A stretch of DNA of 64,000 nt from Gracilaria gracilis (taxonomy: Eukaryota; Rhodophyta; Florideophyceae; Gracilariales; Gracilariaceae): the NCBI GenBank assembly GCA_030374805.1, contig JARGSG010000128.1, positions 57,805 to 121,804 of the forward strand, written 5' to 3'. Below the pieces are notes generated by a model. It saw only the letters and a list, made by a program, of their open reading frames with translations, searched no databases and had not been told where the DNA came from. The position numbers and the translations under genes are program-made. Shown piece by piece: positions 26,221 to 36,302 of the stretch (position 1 is the first letter of the stretch; each line of letters starts with the position of its first letter).

Positions 26221-28475
26221 TCGATCCCCGTCCTACACTTGCGCTCCGCCCTCAGGGCGCCGCGTAGCGTCGCCAAGTCGTCACGCGTCTGTTCGTAGGT
26301 CGAGAGGGCGCCATAGTGTCCGTTCGGATTTGCCGGGAAAGGGCGGGGCGAAGCCATGCCAAAATGTCCTGAGCGGGACCGACGAAAAAAGCTTGTGTAC
26401 GTGTGGTGGAGTCCAAACTGAGCGAAACGATACGCAATGGTACGCGAACGGCGGATCGAAGACGCATTACGCGTCACCTGGTCAGTAAGCGACGACGTAT
26501 AACTGTGCAGACCACAGGTGCCCGTTTGAGCGCTTTCGATGTCTTTGACACGTGATACGCACGAGTCCAATCGGTCACCATACGAAGCGTAAGGAGCGGC
26601 GCTTATAAGCTGTGAGCTCGGCCGACAGCGTGGTGTCGGCGTGGTGCTACCCGTTCAAGAATATGTGCCAAGCGCGTACCGAGTCCGCACGGTGAACAGG
26701 ACGCCGCAGTGCCCGTTTGGAAATTTTGCCCTGAAAGGGCGGGGCGAAGCCATGCCCAAATTTCCCAAGCGGCCGGCAGAGATCACTGTACGAGTGGCCG
26801 GTGCTTACAGGGATCCGAGCGGACGACATAAGGCACGAAGTGGCCGTGGTGCCTAACGACGACTGCCTTCAGGAACGCTCGTGGTCGCGGCGTCAGCGTA
26901 GTCCGATACGATTCGACGCCGTATACGTCCGATTGGAGCACTGTGACGCACTCCAGGGCTCGATCGGATTCGGTTGAGCCCTGAAAGTCCGCCAAAGGTT
27001 TAGTAGTGATCCAATTGGTGTACGCTGAGGTCATTCGGGCCTACGGTGTCCGTTTCGGAAAATTTGCCCACCAAGGGCGGGGCGAAGCCATGGCCAAATT
27101 TTCAGTACAGAGGAACGAAACGGCGTAACCGTGGCAGCAGAAGAACCACAAACCGAACGGATCAGCGCCGAGCAGGTGCACGCAGTGGCATCAGCATGAA
27201 ACTCCGTGCGTTGAAGGGATGAGGCTGCTTTGTGCCAGACTGCACCGAACGTGTGCATGGCCGATAGTGAAACTGCCGTACGTAAAGGTAATATTTGAGA
27301 CATCCGGTCGGGAAAAGGTGCCCATCAAAGGCGGGGCGAAGCTATGCCCGATTTCCGATTGCGGAAGGTGTAGCCTTGCGCGGGTGCCTCACGTGAGGGG
27401 GCCACCGGAGAGTCAGCGCCCCTGTCCACAATGGCTGCATTTCCGCACGGCCGTTTCGCCTAGCGTGGGGGCGCGGTCGAAGGACAGGCACCCCTGTCCG
27501 TCTGGTACGGCGAGCGAAGGCTGCCATAGTCCAATCGTGCTTGAAAGTCCGAGCGGTCAGGTCAATAGTGGTGCACAATGGCATGTCCCGAACGGTTGAG
27601 CTCGGAGAACTGCGTTGATGGTCGCTGACGGTCACTGCACCGTGCGGATTGTATCAAACAACCGAGTCCGGGAGTCGGACAGTGGTCACTGGATGTCAGT
27701 ACCGTAGACAGTCGTTGGCAGAATGCGCTGACGAAGAACGCATGGTGACAGTCACAGTGTGGTACCTCCAACGATCCGATCGGAAACAGCCATGATGCCC
27801 AGCGAACACTTCCAGCAATGATGCGCACCGGACGGGCTCAAAAAATCACGAATTAATCGTGCCAAGAGTGCATGCGCCCCGCGCATGCGTCGGTAACCGA
27901 TTCGGTACGCAGTATTGCGTGTAGAGGCGCGCGCGTGCAAGCCAAAAAATCTTAAGTATTTTGACCATGCGGTGAGTCCAAATCGGGCGTTTTGAGCGCC
28001 TGAAATGCCACCGTTTCGGAGCTAGCGGCCAAACACTGAATCGCCGTTTTTGATACCGTACGGGCAGGCAATTTCCGCGTCGGATTTTTTGATTCGCCTT
28101 GCAAGTAACCGCGCCGCGCCGCCCGCCTGGCCGCACGTATGCGGCGCAAGAGCGCTTGCAATTCCGTTCGGTTACAGCACACTGATAACGTGGCGGGGTA
28201 CGTTTGGCGTTACGAAGAGGTGTTCCCGTTACATAGTGACGTCTCATCGCCACGCAGTCCATGAACGGTTCGAAACCCGTCTGTGCGGAAGGCAGAGGAG
28301 CAGAACTCTGTCTCTGCTCGCCATCGATGCCAGGACCGTTAGGAGTTTCCAGCCAGTAGACAGTAGAGTAGAAGGAGTTGTTCTCGAAAACACAACTCCA
28401 TGAATACAAAAGTCGAAAAAGTAGAATCCAGATAGCGTAAGTAGCTCATGCGGTACCAGAACGTACGTTCGGAGC
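26221..28475 (-). other. 3' noncoding tract of retroelement 2 with a repeated stem-loop
   Basis: 2.2 kb between pol and the 3' LTR without a supportable ORF on either strand. It holds four copies of a core GGCGGGGCGAAGCCATGCC (26,341; 26,737; 27,075; 27,329), each set between arms that can pair (for example GGAAATTTTGCCC with GCCCAAATTTCC at 26,719-26,765). A fifth copy sits in the same place in element 3 (38,661). CCGNNCGG octamers continue through the whole tract. Confidence 0.7.
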
Positions 28476-31424
28476 CTAGGCACAGCCCACATTTCTTCCC
28501 CCTCCTGAAGGTGTGGCAGATACCACACGGTTTCTGCGACGCCAGTAGTGGGCAATAAAGTGCTGTGGGATGTGTCCCGGCGGTTCGAAGGTGTCCTGAT
28601 CCGCACGGTAACCATACCAACGTACACGGTATTCCTGTCCGTTCGGAGTGTCGCGATGGTCGACGACGTGTTCCACCACGCTCGGAACTGTTCCGGGCGG
28701 TGCGGTAGGTTGGTCGTCGACTGGTTCGTCCGCATACGGTCCCTCAGGGTCAGCAGCTACTGTGCCGCGTGTCCGTTCGGAAGTGACCGGTGTGGTTGTT
28801 GGCCGTGCGGTTGGAGCTTTTGTCACTCTGTCAATGCTGACGGTGTTGTGAATACCGTCTTGGTTCAGAGTGACAGTGGCGTCCGTTGCAGATACATCCT
28901 TGAACGGGCCAACCGTCTTTGGTAATAGCTTCCGATACGTACGTTCCTGATCCGTAGGGTCCTTCTCCGTGTTCTTGTAGTCCGGTCCGTCGACGAACAC
29001 CTCTTCCCCTGGGGTAAAGCTCGGCGTGTACCGTACGGACTTGTCAAAGTTTTCCTTATAACGCTGTTGGGCGCGGGTCAAATTAGTCCGAGCGGTCTGC
29101 AGCGTGGCCTGTAGGAGTTTGAGCGTATATCGTTTTAACCGAGCGGCCGTGGGCTGTGTGGGCGTAGTGGGATCCAAAGCCGTACTGGGTTCCTCCAACA
29201 GGACGCTCGTGGGTTTGCGCGTTAACGCAACATCGAATGGTGCGGTGCCCAGAGACCGATGGACCTGTAGGTTGTAGCCGTACGTAAGTGGTTGAACATA
29301 TGCGTGCCAAGTGTTCTGGTGATCCGCTACGTAGTGGCGTAACCTCTCCACGAGTGTCTTGTTCAATCGTTCGGCCTGACCATTCGTCTGCGGATGGTAC
29401 GCGGTCGTTAGTACGTGTTTGGTTCCCAAAGCGGTACATACAGTCTCAAAGAACTTGGAGACGAATTGTGGTCCGTTATCGGTTAGCAGATAGTTGGGGA
29501 TTCCGTACGGATAAACCCAGTTCTCCAAGAAGGCCTTCGCCACTACAGAAGCTGTGGTTGACCGCATAGGTATAGAGCGAGCTATCTTGCTAAACCGATC
29601 GGTAATAACCAGTATGTACTGGTAACCGTTTACGGACTTCGTGAATGGACCGACGATGTCCATCGCGACGAATTCCAGCGGACCGGCGGCGGGGAACAGC
29701 TTCAACAGCTTCTGCGACTTGAAGTGTGTTCCCTTCGTCACCGGGCAGGTGCGACAGTCCCGTACGGTCTGGAATACATGATTGGCCGTATGTGGCCAGT
29801 AGAAGTCTCGACGGAGACTTTCATACATCCGAGTGGAGCCCGGATGGCCAACCAGACGGGGGTAGTGTGCCAAGTAGAGGACGCGTGCCTGCAGTGATGC
29901 AGGTACGACCTTCTGGATGGCGCCGTCCAGTGGGGCTTTGCGCACGATAAGTCCGTTTTGGTCAATGTCGAACAGAGTGACACCGTTGCCGATGTCTTTC
30001 CGTACGGACTCACAGAAAGGGTCATCTGCTTGAACTCGTACCAGCTCTTCGACCGTGACCGGAACGATATTGGTTTCCTCCGAGTGGACAGCAAGCACCT
30101 CGGGGATACCAGCAGATTTCCGTTCGGGCGTTGGCCAGTCGACGCAGACGTCGCTGTACTCATCACCGTTAACGGTAATGTTGGTGATAAAGTAGCCATC
30201 GTCCGTACGGTCATTCACTAGCAAGCAGGGGACCTCTTCGTCCAATGGGGCATCGTCTTCGCCATCTGTCCGGATCCGAGAAAGGGCATCAGCCGCTTGG
30301 TGCTTGATACCCGGACGGTGGACGACATCGAAGTCATACTCCATTAGACGCAACCGGCACCTGGCCAATCGTCCTGCCGCGTCCGCAAGGTTCGGTATCC
30401 ACCTCAAGGAGTGGTGGTCCGTTCGGACAGTGAACCTCTGACCTTCCAAGTACGGGCGAAGGTGCAGTATGGCCCAGACGACCGCAAGGCATTCACGTTC
30501 GGTAGTCGAGTATTGCCGTTCGGTCTTGGATAGAGAGCGGCTCCAGTAACCGATCGGTAGTAAGCCTCCGTCCGGTTGCTTCTGTAGCAGGGCGCATCCT
30601 ACCTGTCGGTCGCATGCGTCTGTATCCAGAACGTACGGGTAACCTTGACGGGGGATGGCCAAAATGGGCGGGCGTATCAGTCTCTGACGTAATTCGTCAA
30701 AGGCTTCGTATTCCATAGCGGTCAATGTCTCAAACTTCGTGGGTTGCCCCTTTTTTAACTTGCGGTTCAATGGAGCCGCAATTCGGGCGAACTTTGCGAC
30801 AAACCGACGGAAAACGTTACAGAGCCCCAAGAACGATCGGAGCTCCGTCTGGGTCGTAGGCGGTTTAGCCTGCTTGATAGCATTCTGTGTCTTGAGAGAC
30901 ACTTGAAGCTTTCCCGGTCGGATTACGTGGCCTAGATAGTCCACCGTGCCACTGAAAAAGTAGCACTTGTCCAGTCGGAGAGTATCACCAGCCGAACGGA
31001 GCATATGCAGTATGGTCCGCACATGGTCATAATGCTCTTCAACCGTCCGGGAATAGATGATTACGTCATCAAGATACACCAGTGCGTACTGCCACTTCAC
31101 CCGTGATAGGATGGTATCGAGAGCACGCTGGAAAGTAGCTGGTGCGTTCTTGAGTCCGAACGGCATTCTCCAATAACGGTAAAGTCCCATATGCGACGTG
31201 GACGTCGTTTTGTCCCGGTCGGATTCATCCATTTCGGTCTGCCAATAACCACTGTTGGCGTCCAAAGTGGAGAAGATTTGTGCATCTCCAAGAGAGTCGA
31301 TGCACTCGTCCATTTGGGGTAGTGGGTATGTGTCCCGTACGGTCGTAGCGTTCAACCGGTGGTAGTCGACGCAGAATCGAAGGCTTCCGTCTTTCTTGAG
31401 CGCGAATACGACCGGGCTGGCCAT
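28476..31424 (-). CDS. pol: Pol of retroelement 2: RT, RNase H, integrase, chromodomain
   Basis: 982 codons without a stop; the reading begins inside the RT domain because a frameshift near 31,420 separates it from the protease part. RT: VDYHRLN, D55 (STLDANSGYW), YLDD with DD at 119-120. RNase H: DTDACDRQVG. Integrase: HPG...TCPV zinc region, the VAMDIVGP aspartate, TDNGPQF and NGQAERLN (catalytic E). C-terminal chromodomain: YRVRWYGYRADQDTFEP. The end of the frame encodes a purine run (28,495-28,510) that copies the polypurine tract. Catalytic residues all look intact, so loss is confined to the upstream link. Confidence 0.9.
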   Translation of the reverse strand: MASPVVFALKKDGSLRFCVDYHRLNATTVRDTYPLPQMDECIDSLGDAQIFSTLDANSGYWQTEMDESDRDKTTSTSHMGLYRYWRMPFGLKNAPATFQRALDTILSRVKWQYALVYLDDVIIYSRTVEEHYDHVRTILHMLRSAGDTLRLDKCYFFSGTVDYLGHVIRPGKLQVSLKTQNAIKQAKPPTTQTELRSFLGLCNVFRRFVAKFARIAAPLNRKLKKGQPTKFETLTAMEYEAFDELRQRLIRPPILAIPRQGYPYVLDTDACDRQVGCALLQKQPDGGLLPIGYWSRSLSKTERQYSTTERECLAVVWAILHLRPYLEGQRFTVRTDHHSLRWIPNLADAAGRLARCRLRLMEYDFDVVHRPGIKHQAADALSRIRTDGEDDAPLDEEVPCLLVNDRTDDGYFITNITVNGDEYSDVCVDWPTPERKSAGIPEVLAVHSEETNIVPVTVEELVRVQADDPFCESVRKDIGNGVTLFDIDQNGLIVRKAPLDGAIQKVVPASLQARVLYLAHYPRLVGHPGSTRMYESLRRDFYWPHTANHVFQTVRDCRTCPVTKGTHFKSQKLLKLFPAAGPLEFVAMDIVGPFTKSVNGYQYILVITDRFSKIARSIPMRSTTASVVAKAFLENWVYPYGIPNYLLTDNGPQFVSKFFETVCTALGTKHVLTTAYHPQTNGQAERLNKTLVERLRHYVADHQNTWHAYVQPLTYGYNLQVHRSLGTAPFDVALTRKPTSVLLEEPSTALDPTTPTQPTAARLKRYTLKLLQATLQTARTNLTRAQQRYKENFDKSVRYTPSFTPGEEVFVDGPDYKNTEKDPTDQERTYRKLLPKTVGPFKDVSATDATVTLNQDGIHNTVSIDRVTKAPTARPTTTPVTSERTRGTVAADPEGPYADEPVDDQPTAPPGTVPSVVEHVVDHRDTPNGQEYRVRWYGYRADQDTFEPPGHIPQHFIAHYWRRRNRVVSATPSGGGRNVGCA

Positions 31425-32620
31425 TCTGCCGATGACGGTTCTATGACACCAGCAGCGAGCTGCTTTGTCACCTCCTTACGCTCGAGTTCTCTCCGAGCGG
31501 GTCCGGCACGGTACGGCATCTCGAATATGGGCTTCGAGCCTGGTTCCAGATGAATGCGGTGCTTCGCTGCCGCAATCGTTCCGAGATGGCTGTCCCACAT
31601 GTCCGCAAACCGTCGAAGTAGCTCAATGACTTTGTCCCGTTCGGTAACATACTCAGGACTGATCTGTACCTTGCTGGTCCAATCGTTGTCACCTTTTCGT
31701 ACGATTTTTTGCTCCTGTTCGGTATCTTTGTATTCCCGTTCGGAATTACTACCCGAAATCGGAATGTGTTCCCCCTCCTTAGACTCGTCGCTCCACGACA
31801 ATGGTTGCGGAGTTATGAGCGCTACAGGAGATGGAAGAACAAGTCCGATAACGGTGTTCTTGTGTAGTCAAACCGAGCGGTCAGAAAAGTTCACCACGCG
31901 AACGAGAAAGGGTACGTCCGGTCGGAGCTCCATAACTCCACCCGCAAGGAGTGTGGGTTCAAGCGTTGATCCCGTTCGGTGATGAGACTGTAGAAAGACC
32001 AAGCCGGACGTTTTGGTGGTTACCAAGACGTTCGTTTCCGACATTGGGGGTAGAACAACCGGACGGGCAACATGTATTTTATTAGATGGGGTTTCCCGTT
32101 CGGGTTCTGGTTCCGGCGCGGAAGGTGCATTTGGTCCGTAGGCGGAGGACTGTATAGACACTGGTTTGGAGTGTCGTAGGAGTATTGTCCGTTTCGGTGG
32201 TAGTATTGCCAAGACGTACATGTCTATAAAAGAAGTACCGAGTAGTACCCTGGTGGAGAGGTTAGAAACCACCAGGAACTGTACTCGTACATTGAGGTCA
32301 CCGATTCGGACCATAAGGGGGAGAACTCCCACAACGTACATTTGGTTCTTCGACGCGTCCCTAATTCGGGGTCTTACGTCCGGTCGGAGTTTCGAGCGCT
32401 AATTCGGAGGAAGATGGCGTTCGTGAACCAGACAGGGTCCGGCTCCGGTATCAAGAACTCCCGTTAACTGATACATCAGTGCCGTGTTGAGGCCAACCGA
32501 CACGTGCATCTTGTAGTTCGCGCTAGAAAAGAGGACCGTTTCGGTTTCAATATCCGTATCGGTCAGGTCACATGTCAGGACAGGGTACTCCCCTCGGATG
32601 GAGTCCGTTCGGTCTGTCAC
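31425..32620 (-). pseudogene. Protease and protease-RT linker of retroelement 2, broken
   Basis: The frame starting 32,620 contains the aspartic protease motif (VLDTGAGP) and is cut by a TAG near 32,399, then by a TGA near 31,865, then shifts frame near 31,420. The linker encodes KEGE from AAGGAGGGGGAA (31,770-31,782), the internal polypurine tract. Gag ends at 32,662 in another frame, so the original element probably used frameshifting or reinitiation. Confidence 0.75.
31770..31782 (-). promoter_or_regulatory. Internal polypurine tract of retroelement 2
   Basis: In element sense CTAAGGAGGGGGAAC, nearly the same as the 3' polypurine tract of element 5 (AAGGAGGGGGAGA) and at the same place in pol as tracts in elements 3, 4 and 5. 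Confidence 0.6.
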
Positions 32621-32661
32621 TGACAGGGCGAGGCTAGGCCTCTGTGGAGGAGACGATGCCT

Positions 32662-34863
32662 CTACGCTTCCTCCTGGTCGTTTTCCTGGTGAGGAGCAGG
32701 CTCCTCGACCAGCATGACGGCCTGTGTCGGTCTTGGTGAGTACGTCTGGCGAGGCTGTCCGCCCTGGCGGTATCCTACGTTGTCCTTCGGGGTATCAGTT
32801 TTCCGTCCGGTCTGGTAGGCACTGTAATAGCCTTTCTCGTGGCGTTGCTGATACTTAGCCTCCCGAATAGCCAGCAGCTTCTCCTTCAGGTCCGGCGGGA
32901 GCAACTGACAGCAGTTGGGTTCCCGCGAAAGGCAAATCCGACACGGTCTAACTGGTGCCTGCCCCTGCGGTTGCTGTACCCTGGAGCTGGCAGGACTGGG
33001 ATAAGACCGAACGGACTGGGCCGGCGTTGAAGCCGAGGGCGTAGTGGGAGGCGAGGGCATGGAAGACGCGCGGGATACCGCGAGGACATGTTCTTCGTCT
33101 TCATCCGATACGGAATAGATCGATTCCGCCGGGGTATCGATACTGTGAACCTTCCGGGCGGTACGAGAAGACTCCTTCCGAGCGGTTGGCTTTTGAGTAT
33201 CGACCCGAACAGACTGTCGACGTGAGGCACGATGGGTGTCTCTGTACGATTCCGCGTAACGGGCAAGTGCAACGTATCCGATATTGGGTTGCGAGGTGAG
33301 GTGATTTCTCACCTTTGACCGTATGGCGGCAAGGAGACCTTCGACGAAGATCTCCTTCAAATTCCGATCGGTAAAGACATTTCCGCAACGGAGGGCTTTC
33401 GTCCAGAGCTTCTGGGCGAATTCCGTTTCGGACATGCCTGAAGCTTGGCGGTAGAGGGTCACCTCTGCGGCCGCGTCGGCAATGATCTCATCCGTTGCGT
33501 ACGTGGTCAACATAAAGTTGACTACCTCTTCGTACGTGTGGAGAGACTCATCCCGAGTACGGTCGACAGCGCCAGACTCACCTTCGAGCCGAGACTGAAC
33601 CAGAGCGTGCGCCGGTCCGGTCAGGTAAAACTGGAAACACCAGAGGGCTGCCCCCTCAGTGAGTCCGTTATGGTTGCAAGCGGTTTTAAACCACTGTAAG
33701 AAATTGAGCACCGATATCGGATCCGTCCCGGAAAAGGAATGACCCTTCATCTGGACATTCAATTTCTTTTGGTAGCGCGCAATCTTGCGCACCACCCGCG
33801 AGTTGTACGTCTGGCTCCTCCTGAGCAACCTGCACGTACGGTAGTCCACCATTTTGGCGAACTTCTCGTTCAAGGGCCTGATGCGTTTCAGCATCAACCT
33901 GTCCGAACGGGAACGATACCGATCGGACTTCCCCCTCCATCGAGGGCTGCAGGAGTGTTGGTCGACTTCCGAATCCGTGCGGTCGTCATCCGACGATGAC
34001 TCCGAAGAGTCCGAGTCCGTTCTGGCTGATCGTCGCATTCGCTGGCGGCGGCGATCTTTCCGTTTACGGGGCGCGTCATCCGAATCGGAACTTCCGCTCA
34101 GTCTACCGCCTCTGCGGCGGCGATTCCTCCTCTCGTCGCAGGAATCTCCTGAGCTTCCGTCCGGATCGTCCTGCGGGCTGACTGGCGGGAGGTGCACTCC
34201 GGTCGGACGCCTCGTTGGGCCCTTCTTCAGTTCCGGTCGGTGTTGCCTCTCGCCGCTAGCGGGTGCATTGTCCGTACGGTCAATAAAAGATTTGGGTGGG
34301 TGGGTCGGTAGTTGAGCTACCAGTGCGGCCAGTGTACTGTTCAGAGCTGACGTATCAGGTTTCGAACGGTCTGTCTTCAGGATATTCCTGACCATATCGT
34401 GTACGATCGGTGGAATATCCTGGTACAGAAGCGCCGGGATTCGGTCCTTGAGGTACGTCCCCACTGCCATGGGGACGTGGACCTCAATTTCCGTTCGGAG
34501 ACTCTGTAGGGCGTAGGGAGCGATCCCTGCCCAGAGTTCCCGTGCGGTAGTCCGTTCGGTAAGGAGCGGCGGCGCGGGGCCAGCTTCGCCCCGCGGCGTC
34601 TTCTCCGTTCTCGGAAAGGGGGCGAGCGCAGTTGCCTCGTCCTCGTTCCGTTCGGACTTAGACCTATTACGTGCGGAACCGTCTCGGACAATCCGTTCGG
34701 GCTCCTCTGAAAGCGTGACGTAGGCCGTCGCGTTACTTCGGGTGCTCCGGCGGCCAACCGAAGTGGCATCCAAAGCGGCGCGAATGGCGACCGGTACGGA
34801 CTTTGCGGAGTCTTTTTCGACCAAAAACCCTTCACTCATTTCTCCCTGCGGACGATGACTCAT
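32662..34863 (-). CDS. gag: Gag of retroelement 2
   Basis: 733 aa from ATG 34,863; the open frame continues upstream through the PBS into the LTR to 35,097, but those residues are non-coding in character. The first 330 residues are polar, Arg- and Ser-rich and disordered, with acidic-serine runs. The capsid-like region follows (KGHSFSGTDPISVLNFLQWFK, GAALWCFQFYLTGPAHALV, MSETEFAQKLWTKALRCG). The C-terminus has a cysteine cluster (PCRICLSREPNCCQ) in place of a normal CCHC knuckle. The frame is uninterrupted. Related capsid sequence is seen in elements 4 and 5. Confidence 0.88.
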   Translation of the reverse strand: MSHRPQGEMSEGFLVEKDSAKSVPVAIRAALDATSVGRRSTRSNATAYVTLSEEPERIVRDGSARNRSKSERNEDEATALAPFPRTEKTPRGEAGPAPPLLTERTTARELWAGIAPYALQSLRTEIEVHVPMAVGTYLKDRIPALLYQDIPPIVHDMVRNILKTDRSKPDTSALNSTLAALVAQLPTHPPKSFIDRTDNAPASGERQHRPELKKGPTRRPTGVHLPPVSPQDDPDGSSGDSCDERRNRRRRGGRLSGSSDSDDAPRKRKDRRRQRMRRSARTDSDSSESSSDDDRTDSEVDQHSCSPRWRGKSDRYRSRSDRLMLKRIRPLNEKFAKMVDYRTCRLLRRSQTYNSRVVRKIARYQKKLNVQMKGHSFSGTDPISVLNFLQWFKTACNHNGLTEGAALWCFQFYLTGPAHALVQSRLEGESGAVDRTRDESLHTYEEVVNFMLTTYATDEIIADAAAEVTLYRQASGMSETEFAQKLWTKALRCGNVFTDRNLKEIFVEGLLAAIRSKVRNHLTSQPNIGYVALARYAESYRDTHRASRRQSVRVDTQKPTARKESSRTARKVHSIDTPAESIYSVSDEDEEHVLAVSRASSMPSPPTTPSASTPAQSVRSYPSPASSRVQQPQGQAPVRPCRICLSREPNCCQLLPPDLKEKLLAIREAKYQQRHEKGYYSAYQTGRKTDTPKDNVGYRQGGQPRQTYSPRPTQAVMLVEEPAPHQENDQEEA

Positions 34864-34920
34864 ACTGTACGTATCGGTTCCACGATCGGTTCTGCTGCTC
34901 CGTACGGTCTCGAATTCTAC

Positions 34921-34938
34921 TTCTAAGTCGGGAGACCA
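34921..34938 (-). promoter_or_regulatory. Primer-binding site of retroelement 2
   Basis: In element sense TGGTCTCCCGACTTAGAA, three bases inside the 5' LTR. The same 18 bases occur at the same place in element 4 (44,292-44,309). The matching tRNA 3' end would read ...GTCGGGAGACCA; I cannot assign the tRNA. Confidence 0.8.
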
Positions 34939-34941
34939 ATT

Positions 34942-35408
34942 TGGTATAATGCACAGAAAGGGAGAGAGTCCGAAGCGGTCTTGAGACGGGAGCGGCGGTA
35001 GCGTACAATCGTGTGACTGTAATGAGTCCGAACGGTGAAGGAGGGCGGAAGCACCGGGCGGTCGAAGGGATAGTGGACGGTCGGTATCACCAAGCACGTA
35101 CAGGAACGCGCGAAAGGGTACGAACGGTCTGAGAAACCTTAAGGGAATTACCGTGCGGTCTATCGTTAGTGCAAACTAGCGAAGAAGATGTTCGGCAGAA
35201 GATGCTTGTCGTTTACGATTGGGGGCCTCGGGAGATCCGAACTACAACTAAATATCGGGTCTGGGCCCCATTACTAACTACTGTACGATCGGTCTAATTT
35301 GCGTTGTCACCACCAAGTCCGTACACGTGGCCAACTTGTACGCTGTGCCAACCCGTCCGGCACTTGATCACCAAATCGTACACGTGGCGGTGCCACTGCA
35401 CCACCCCA
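34942..35408 (-). repeat. 5' LTR of retroelement 2
   Basis: 467 bp, TGGGGTGG...ATACCA in element sense, nearly identical to the left LTR. Differences include GGTCGAAGG versus GGTCGAGGG and GCGTTGTC versus GCATTGTC. Confidence 0.85.
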
Positions 35409-35497
35409 TCGTGCACTACCCCTTTGTACGTGAACGGCTGATCGGATACACCATGCACCAACTCGGGCCCACTATACTACAATATGTTTCTCGTGAT
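35409..35497. other. Short spacer between retroelement 2 and the family B LTR
   Basis: 89 bp outside both LTRs; nothing recognisable. Confidence 0.5.
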
Positions 35498-36246
35498 TGT
35501 GGTGTGCCAGAGGCAGAAAGACACCAACCTCCGAGATCATCCTCATTAGGAGGGCAGCTATCAGACATAGCTTCTCTGGCAAGGCACAACGAAGTCGGGT
35601 ATAAGCCGTGGCCAAGCCGTCACGACGGATCGTAGAGATTTGAGTAGAAAATCAGTGTACCACCACGTGTGTGGGTTAATGTGTCCTCGCGAGATGCCGG
35701 AGTTCACAGAAGTGGCAAAAGGGAAAAAAATCCGCAAGAGCGGAGAATGGAGAGACGGAAAAAGAAAAGAGAGGCAAACGTTACGGAGGAATAACCCTGT
35801 ACAGGGGCGAACGTGACACAAACAGAAATGCTCCCATATATGGGTTCCTTTTGAGGAAGCAGGGAGGATAGACAGCCCGTGTAAAATGGAGCCTCTCTCC
35901 TGAAAGGGGTCGATAACCGCCAAAGGCGAAGAAGTCTATAGGCAACCCCACTTGGGGGAACTTTTCTGTTCACCGCGGCGAAGTCGCCGCCGGCTAAGTA
36001 GTGACCTCGAACCTACACTGATTAAATAAATTAACTGAATTAGGCGAAGGTCCAGTGGTAATTGCCTACGCTTCGTGGCGCCCGTTCCACGTGTATGTGG
36101 CCAACCTCCTGACTAATCCATAATCCACGTGTCCTTCCCACTACAGTGGTTGTTACTATTCATATACTGATACTAGGAGCGATCGACCGACTTGTCCTAA
36201 TATGACTAAGTAGTTGGAAACCTCATCCTGAGGGCGTTGCACCACA
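35498..36246 (-). repeat. Family B LTR (3' LTR of a partial element), minus orientation
   Basis: 749 bp, TGTGGTG...CACCACA in element sense, and closely similar to the 5' LTR of element 4 in inverted orientation (shared TATATGAATAGTAACAACCA and many other blocks). Next to it lies the polypurine tract AAAAGGAGGGGGACG (plus 36,247-36,262). An internal hairpin GCGGCGA/TCGCCGC is at 35,975-35,990. Confidence 0.85.
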
Positions 36247-36262
36247 CGTCCCCCTCCTTTTG
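36247..36262 (-). promoter_or_regulatory. 3' polypurine tract of the partial family B element
   Basis: In element sense GCAAAAGGAGGGGGACG, immediately before the TGTGG start of the LTR. Confidence 0.75.
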
Positions 36263-36302
36263 CGGAAGTACCACTTCGAAGAGGGAAGCGACGGCTGCAA
36301 CC

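Larger units (their letters stand above)
25753..35408 (-). mobile_element. Retroelement 2: family A Ty3/gypsy chromovirus-like element
   Basis: About 9.7 kb in minus orientation: 3' LTR 25,753-26,220, a 2.2-kb 3' noncoding tract, pol, protease region, gag, PBS and 5' LTR 34,942-35,408. The two LTRs differ at only a handful of positions. Flanks are ATGTG and TCGTG, not a clean duplication. Gag and the RT-to-chromodomain frame are open, but the protease-to-RT link holds two stops and one frameshift. The element is filled with the octamer CCGNNCGG. No antisense ORF is present, unlike family B. Confidence 0.9.

Noticed and set aside
26106..28409. Several 60-187 codon frames in the 3' tract of element 2
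   Set aside because: Arg/Pro/Thr-rich translations that follow the CCGNNCGG words. None matches the antisense ORF of family B or any domain.
34864..35097. N-terminal extension of gag in element 2 into the LTR
   Set aside because: The extra 78 codons cover the primer-binding site and LTR, which must lie outside or at the very start of the message. The ATG at 34,863 is the natural start.
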